From Alistipes sp. CAG:268 (GTDB taxonomy: Bacteria > Bacteroidota > Bacteroidia > Bacteroidales > Rikenellaceae), in the NCBI GenBank assembly GCA_000434235.1, contig FR892008.1:46918-56895 (forward strand): DNA of 9,978 nucleotides, written 5' to 3'. The stretch's first letter is position 1. Every line of letters starts with the position of its first letter. Shown here piece by piece: positions 7,511 through 9,978 of the stretch. The notes under the pieces are model-generated. The model was not told the DNA's origin. It saw nothing but the letters and a program-made list of their open reading frames with translations, and made no database searches. The translations under genes and the position numbers were made by a program.

Positions 7511-7540
7511 CAAAGATAGCGTTTTTTCGCCGGAAGACAA
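7511..7540 (-). promoter_or_regulatory. Consensus Bacteroidota promoter for the DUF71 gene
   Basis: On the minus strand, TTG (7538-7540) is followed after exactly 19 bases by TATCTTTG (7511-7518), a full match to TTG-N19-TAnnTTTG. Transcription should start near 7505, giving a leader of about 50 bases that contains CCCGGG palindromes. The element lies 36 bases downstream of the recombinase stop codon, so the DUF71 gene has its own transcription start. Between the stop and the promoter a compound dyad (GAAGGG 7549-7554 with CCCTTC 7573-7578, plus a 5-bp inner stem at 7560-7574) overlaps the recombinase stop but has no T tract. Confidence 0.65.
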
Positions 7541-7576
7541 TCCCCCCGGAAGGGAATACGGCCGCACGACGGCCCT

Positions 7577-8773
7577 TCAGCGCAGGCTGCCGACGATTCT
7601 GCGGTTGGCCGAATCGACCACCGAGTTCTCAAGCCGCGAGAGGTAGATCTGCGTCGTGCGCTCCGAGGCATGTCCCATGCCGGCACTGATGACCGAGAGG
7701 GGAACATCATGGTTGCGCGCGGCAGTCGCCCAGCTATGGCGGGCCGTATAGGAGGAGAGGCCGGAGTCGAGATGCAGCATGGCGGCCAGCCGCTTCAGCT
7801 GCCGGTTGTAGTAGTTCAGCGCCGTGCGGTAGCGGACAAAGGCCGCGGCCGGCTCCTCGGTGTCGAGCACCGGAAGCAGGTAGACCGACGACCGGGACCA
7901 ATAGCGGTCGATGATGCGCTGCACGGGCGGTTCGATCCGCACGGAGAGCTGCTGCCCGGTCTTGTGGCGCGTATAGTGGATGGCCCCGCCGCGGATGTCG
8001 CTCTTGCGCAGGTAGGCCATATCGACGAAGGCCATGCCGCGCGTGCAGTAGCTGAAGATGAACAGGTCGCGGGCTCGCGAGAGCGGACCCGACGCGTCGA
8101 GGTCGAGACGGAACAGGCGTATGATGATCGACTCATCGACCGCCCGTTTCGACGTGCGGTCGATGCCCGTATAGACGCTGCGAAACGGATAGGACTGCTC
8201 GGCCAGATGCTGCCGCACGGCCTTGTTGTAGACCGAGCGCAGGATGCGCATGTAGAACGAGATGGAGTTGCGGACCACGCCACGCTGCCGCAGAAAGGCG
8301 CCGTAACCCTCGACCAGGCTCTCGTTGAGCGCACGGATCGGGAGGTCCTCGCCGCCGAGGTAGCACGACAGGCTGTTCATGGCCCGGAGGTAGTTGCGTG
8401 CCGTGCCGAAGCGCCGGCAGGAGTTCAGGTGCTCGATCTGGCGGCGCATGTAGGCAAGGATCGTCTCCCGGTGCTGCGGCGCGACGAAGAGGCAGACCAC
8501 CTCGTCGGCATCGTAGGGCCGCGCCGCAGCCTCGAGCCGGCGGATGATGCCGGCCAGTGCCGCAAGATCGCTGTCGATGCACTGCCGCACGAGCGCCTCC
8601 TCCTCCGTTGCCGGGGCTGCGAGGCGCTGCGCCGGAAAGTCCCACTGCCCGGTCTGAATCCGGAAACGGGTGGCGATCTGCCGGATGCGGCCCCGGTGTG
8701 CCACCTGATAATAGATGCGGCCGGCTTTGCCCGCGACCGAAGAGGGTCTGAACTTGACTTTTACTGTTGCCAT
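7577..8773 (-). CDS. Tyrosine recombinase / site-specific integrase (Bacteroidota type)
   Basis: 398 residues, full length for the Bacteroidota integrase group. The N-terminus (1-~95) looks like an arm-type DNA-binding domain (VKVKFRPSS, RIYYQVAHRGR), then a SAM-like core-binding domain (~100-200) with RNYLRAMNSLSCYL. The catalytic domain has the expected residues: Arg245 in CTRGMAF, Lys271 in RHKTGQ, Arg345 in YTARHSWAT, His368 in GMGH and nucleophile Tyr377 in QIYLSRL. The first position of the H-x-x-R box is Tyr342 rather than His, which I believe is common in this group. The enzyme cuts and rejoins DNA at short inverted sites, serving as a mobile-element integrase or an invertase for promoters and surface genes. 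No excisionase, mobilisation gene or attachment repeat is visible, so which of these it is remains open. A 10-bp inverted repeat lies just upstream of its start. Composition matches its neighbours, so recent transfer is not evident. Confidence 0.92.
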   Translation of the reverse strand: MATVKVKFRPSSVAGKAGRIYYQVAHRGRIRQIATRFRIQTGQWDFPAQRLAAPATEEEALVRQCIDSDLAALAGIIRRLEAAARPYDADEVVCLFVAPQHRETILAYMRRQIEHLNSCRRFGTARNYLRAMNSLSCYLGGEDLPIRALNESLVEGYGAFLRQRGVVRNSISFYMRILRSVYNKAVRQHLAEQSYPFRSVYTGIDRTSKRAVDESIIIRLFRLDLDASGPLSRARDLFIFSYCTRGMAFVDMAYLRKSDIRGGAIHYTRHKTGQQLSVRIEPPVQRIIDRYWSRSSVYLLPVLDTEEPAAAFVRYRTALNYYNRQLKRLAAMLHLDSGLSSYTARHSWATAARNHDVPLSVISAGMGHASERTTQIYLSRLENSVVDSANRRIVGSLR

Positions 8774-8779
8774 AACGAT

Positions 8780-8828
8780 TCGTGTTTCTGAAAAGACGGT
8801 TTATACCCCGTAAGTTTAAGAAACACGA
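8780..8828. repeat. Perfect 10-bp inverted repeat just upstream of the recombinase
   Basis: TCGTGTTTCT (8780-8789) and AGAAACACGA (8819-8828) are exact inverted copies around a 29-base AT-richer core. The near copy starts seven bases before the recombinase start codon, so the whole 49-base element occupies the position of its promoter and leader. It could be an autoregulatory operator, a recombinase-binding site or a hairpin. The core is longer than the 6-8 bases of a simple tyrosine-recombinase crossover site. Only a weak -7-like TATAAACC is seen inside it. Confidence 0.5.
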
Positions 8829-8832
8829 TCGG

Positions 8833-8855
8833 AAAATCGCCCGGCCATGCGGCCG
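8833..8855 (-). terminator. Weak terminator candidate after the outer-membrane barrel gene
   Basis: On the minus strand, a 5-bp GC stem (CGGCC/GGCCG, loop GCAT, 8842-8855) starts 11 bases after the stop of the barrel gene. It is followed by GGCGATTTT, a short T tract at 8833-8836. The stem is short, so read-through into the recombinase gene is likely. Confidence 0.3.
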
Positions 8856-8866
8856 AAACCCGCCTG

Positions 8867-9978
8867 TCAGAAGGCGCAGCCCAACTGCAGGCGGGCCGTA
8901 TGGCGCATGGCATTGCCCAGCGCAGTCGTCGAGAAGGCCTTGTCCCAGGCGTAGTCCAGCGCGACGAACCCGCGGATGCCCCGGCTGCCGAAACGGCGCG
9001 TCAGCCGCACGTCGAGCTCGAGGCCGACGCGCGGGGCGGTCAGGAACTCGTACTCCTGCACGAGCAGGTCGTCGAGCGTGCGGGTCAGGGTCTCGCTCTG
9101 GCCCGAACTGTCGTAGCTGCCATCCGCACAGAGGGCGCCCGAGCCCGAGGAGTATCCGCCCCCGAACCCGAAGGTCCAGAGGTTGCGGCCGCGCACGAGG
9201 TTACGGCAGCCTGCGGCGCGGAAATGCCACCACGTCAGTGTCTGAAGCCGGTAGTCGGGATAGTTCACGGCCAGGATCCGGCGGGAGCCGGCCCCGCCGT
9301 CGAGGGTCGCCCGCCACGCCGCCACCCCTTGCCCGCGTCCGAACTCACCCGTATAGACGACCGATGCCGAGCGCCGCGTACGGCTGCCCACGTCCGTCTG
9401 TCCGAGGTAGAGGATGTAGCTGCGGCCGACCTCCTCGGTCTGGTAGGTGTAGATGTTCTCGCGGTTGGAGACCGTTCGCTGCCCGAGTTCAAGCCGCAGG
9501 ATGTGGCGCTGCCGTCCGGCATCGAGCGTCAGCTGCGCGGTGTATGCCAGTTCGCTGCCGTCGTGGTCGGTGTAGACCACCGTCGTGGGCGACGGGCGGC
9601 CGTAGTAGCCCGCGCGCGTGCGGAACGAGCATTCGCTGAAGAGGGTCAGCCGCCGGCCGAGACGCCAGTCGATCTGAAGCGACCCGCCGTGGTAACGGTC
9701 GAAGAGCGGCTTGGTTTCGTTCTCCTTCGTATAGCCGTTCTCGCCGAAGACCTCGCGCTTGCCGAAGAAGGCCCCGTAATCGAGCAGCGACTCGTAGACG
9801 CGGTCGGTCTTGCCGTAGACCTTGAGCAGCAGGCTCTCGATGCGGCGGCGGTAGGTGTAGTTCGCCCCGAGCGCAAGGCGCGGGCCGAGGCGGAAAAGCA
9901 CCCCCGGGGCGACGGTCATGTCCATGAGCGAATTGACGTGGCGCAGGTCCTTGCGTTTGGAATAGTTGGCCGTCGTGT
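8867..9978 (-). CDS. Outer-membrane beta-barrel protein, DUF6850-like (N-terminus beyond window)
   Basis: The frame is open to the window edge: codons upstream of the first internal ATG (9925) continue as NYSKRKDLRHVNSL, so that ATG is not the start. About 369 residues are visible. They form a series of amphipathic beta-strands with aromatic ends and Arg/Asp-rich turns, such as LALGANYTYRRRIESL, FSECSFRTRAGYYG and FGFGGGYSSG. The chain ends in LGCAF, and a terminal Phe is the usual recognition signal for outer-membrane barrel insertion by the BAM machinery. The pattern resembles DUF6850-family barrels of Bacteroidota. To my knowledge these occur in surface loci with TonB-dependent receptors and lipoproteins; such partners would be outside the window. 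The ligand is unknown. The recombinase follows 93 bases downstream on the same strand. Barrel identity is good; the DUF6850 label is a by-eye judgement. Confidence 0.75.
   Translation of the reverse strand, partial: TTANYSKRKDLRHVNSLMDMTVAPGVLFRLGPRLALGANYTYRRRIESLLLKVYGKTDRVYESLLDYGAFFGKREVFGENGYTKENETKPLFDRYHGGSLQIDWRLGRRLTLFSECSFRTRAGYYGRPSPTTVVYTDHDGSELAYTAQLTLDAGRQRHILRLELGQRTVSNRENIYTYQTEEVGRSYILYLGQTDVGSRTRRSASVVYTGEFGRGQGVAAWRATLDGGAGSRRILAVNYPDYRLQTLTWWHFRAAGCRNLVRGRNLWTFGFGGGYSSGSGALCADGSYDSSGQSETLTRTLDDLLVQEYEFLTAPRVGLELDVRLTRRFGSRGIRGFVALDYAWDKAFSTTALGNAMRHTARLQLGCAF

Noticed and set aside
7454..7567. N-terminal extension of the DUF71 protein to 7567
   Set aside because: The extension covers a consensus promoter at 7511-7540 and gives a low-complexity lead. 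The family begins a few residues before SGGKDS, as the ATG at 7453 does.
7670..8791. A plus-strand open frame of 373 codons opposite the recombinase
   Set aside because: Same cause: it is antisense to a gene with all its catalytic residues and has no recognisable domain or promoter.
8774..8866. An integrated-element boundary or att site between the barrel gene and the recombinase
   Set aside because: No direct-repeat partner or tRNA end is visible in the window. Only the short inverted repeat is supported.

Overview
This is a GC-rich window (well above 60% by eye) from a Bacteroidota chromosome, most likely an Alistipes-like member of the Rikenellaceae. The phylum is indicated by four things: DUF3575/DUF6562-type pilus-locus proteins, a Bacteroidota-type tyrosine recombinase, Bacteroidota promoters of the TTG-N19-TAnnTTTG kind, and no clear Shine-Dalgarno sequences. 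The genus is inferred from base composition and family content and is not proven. Every stretch over about 300 bases is covered by a gene; the gaps are 5, 54, 135, 53, 20, 123 and 93 bases.

Layout. Positions 1-4293 (+) hold the end of a surface-appendage locus. It starts with a 5'-truncated OmpA-like/DUF3575 protein. Five bases later comes a lipoprotein of the fimbrillin-like (DUF6562-type) class, then a 667-residue lipoprotein that joins a DUF6562-type domain to four GLUG-like repeats with a period of about 36 residues. The three look like one operon making a type V-like pilus or a related surface adhesin. A perfect 13-bp hairpin follows. A single ABC half-transporter (4429-6132, +) comes next.

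Positions 6186-7453 carry two genes converging across 20 bases: a cob(I)alamin adenosyltransferase (CobO type, +) and a DUF71/COG2102 PP-loop ATPase (-). The second is commonly named diphthine-ammonia ligase, but the pairing fits better with the bacterial branch linked to B12 salvage. Each has a recognisable Bacteroidota promoter directly upstream.

Positions 7577-9978 (-) hold a tyrosine recombinase with its catalytic residues visible and, upstream of it, the C-terminal part of an outer-membrane beta-barrel protein (DUF6850-like) that runs off the window. The 93-base gap between them contains a perfect 10-bp inverted repeat around a 29-base core, just ahead of the recombinase start.

No tRNA, rRNA, CRISPR array, insertion sequence or riboswitch was recognised. 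No strong case for a wholly new system was found. The points most worth a second look are the DUF71-CobO pair, the repeat-bearing fimbrillin-like lipoprotein, and the inverted repeat at the recombinase.
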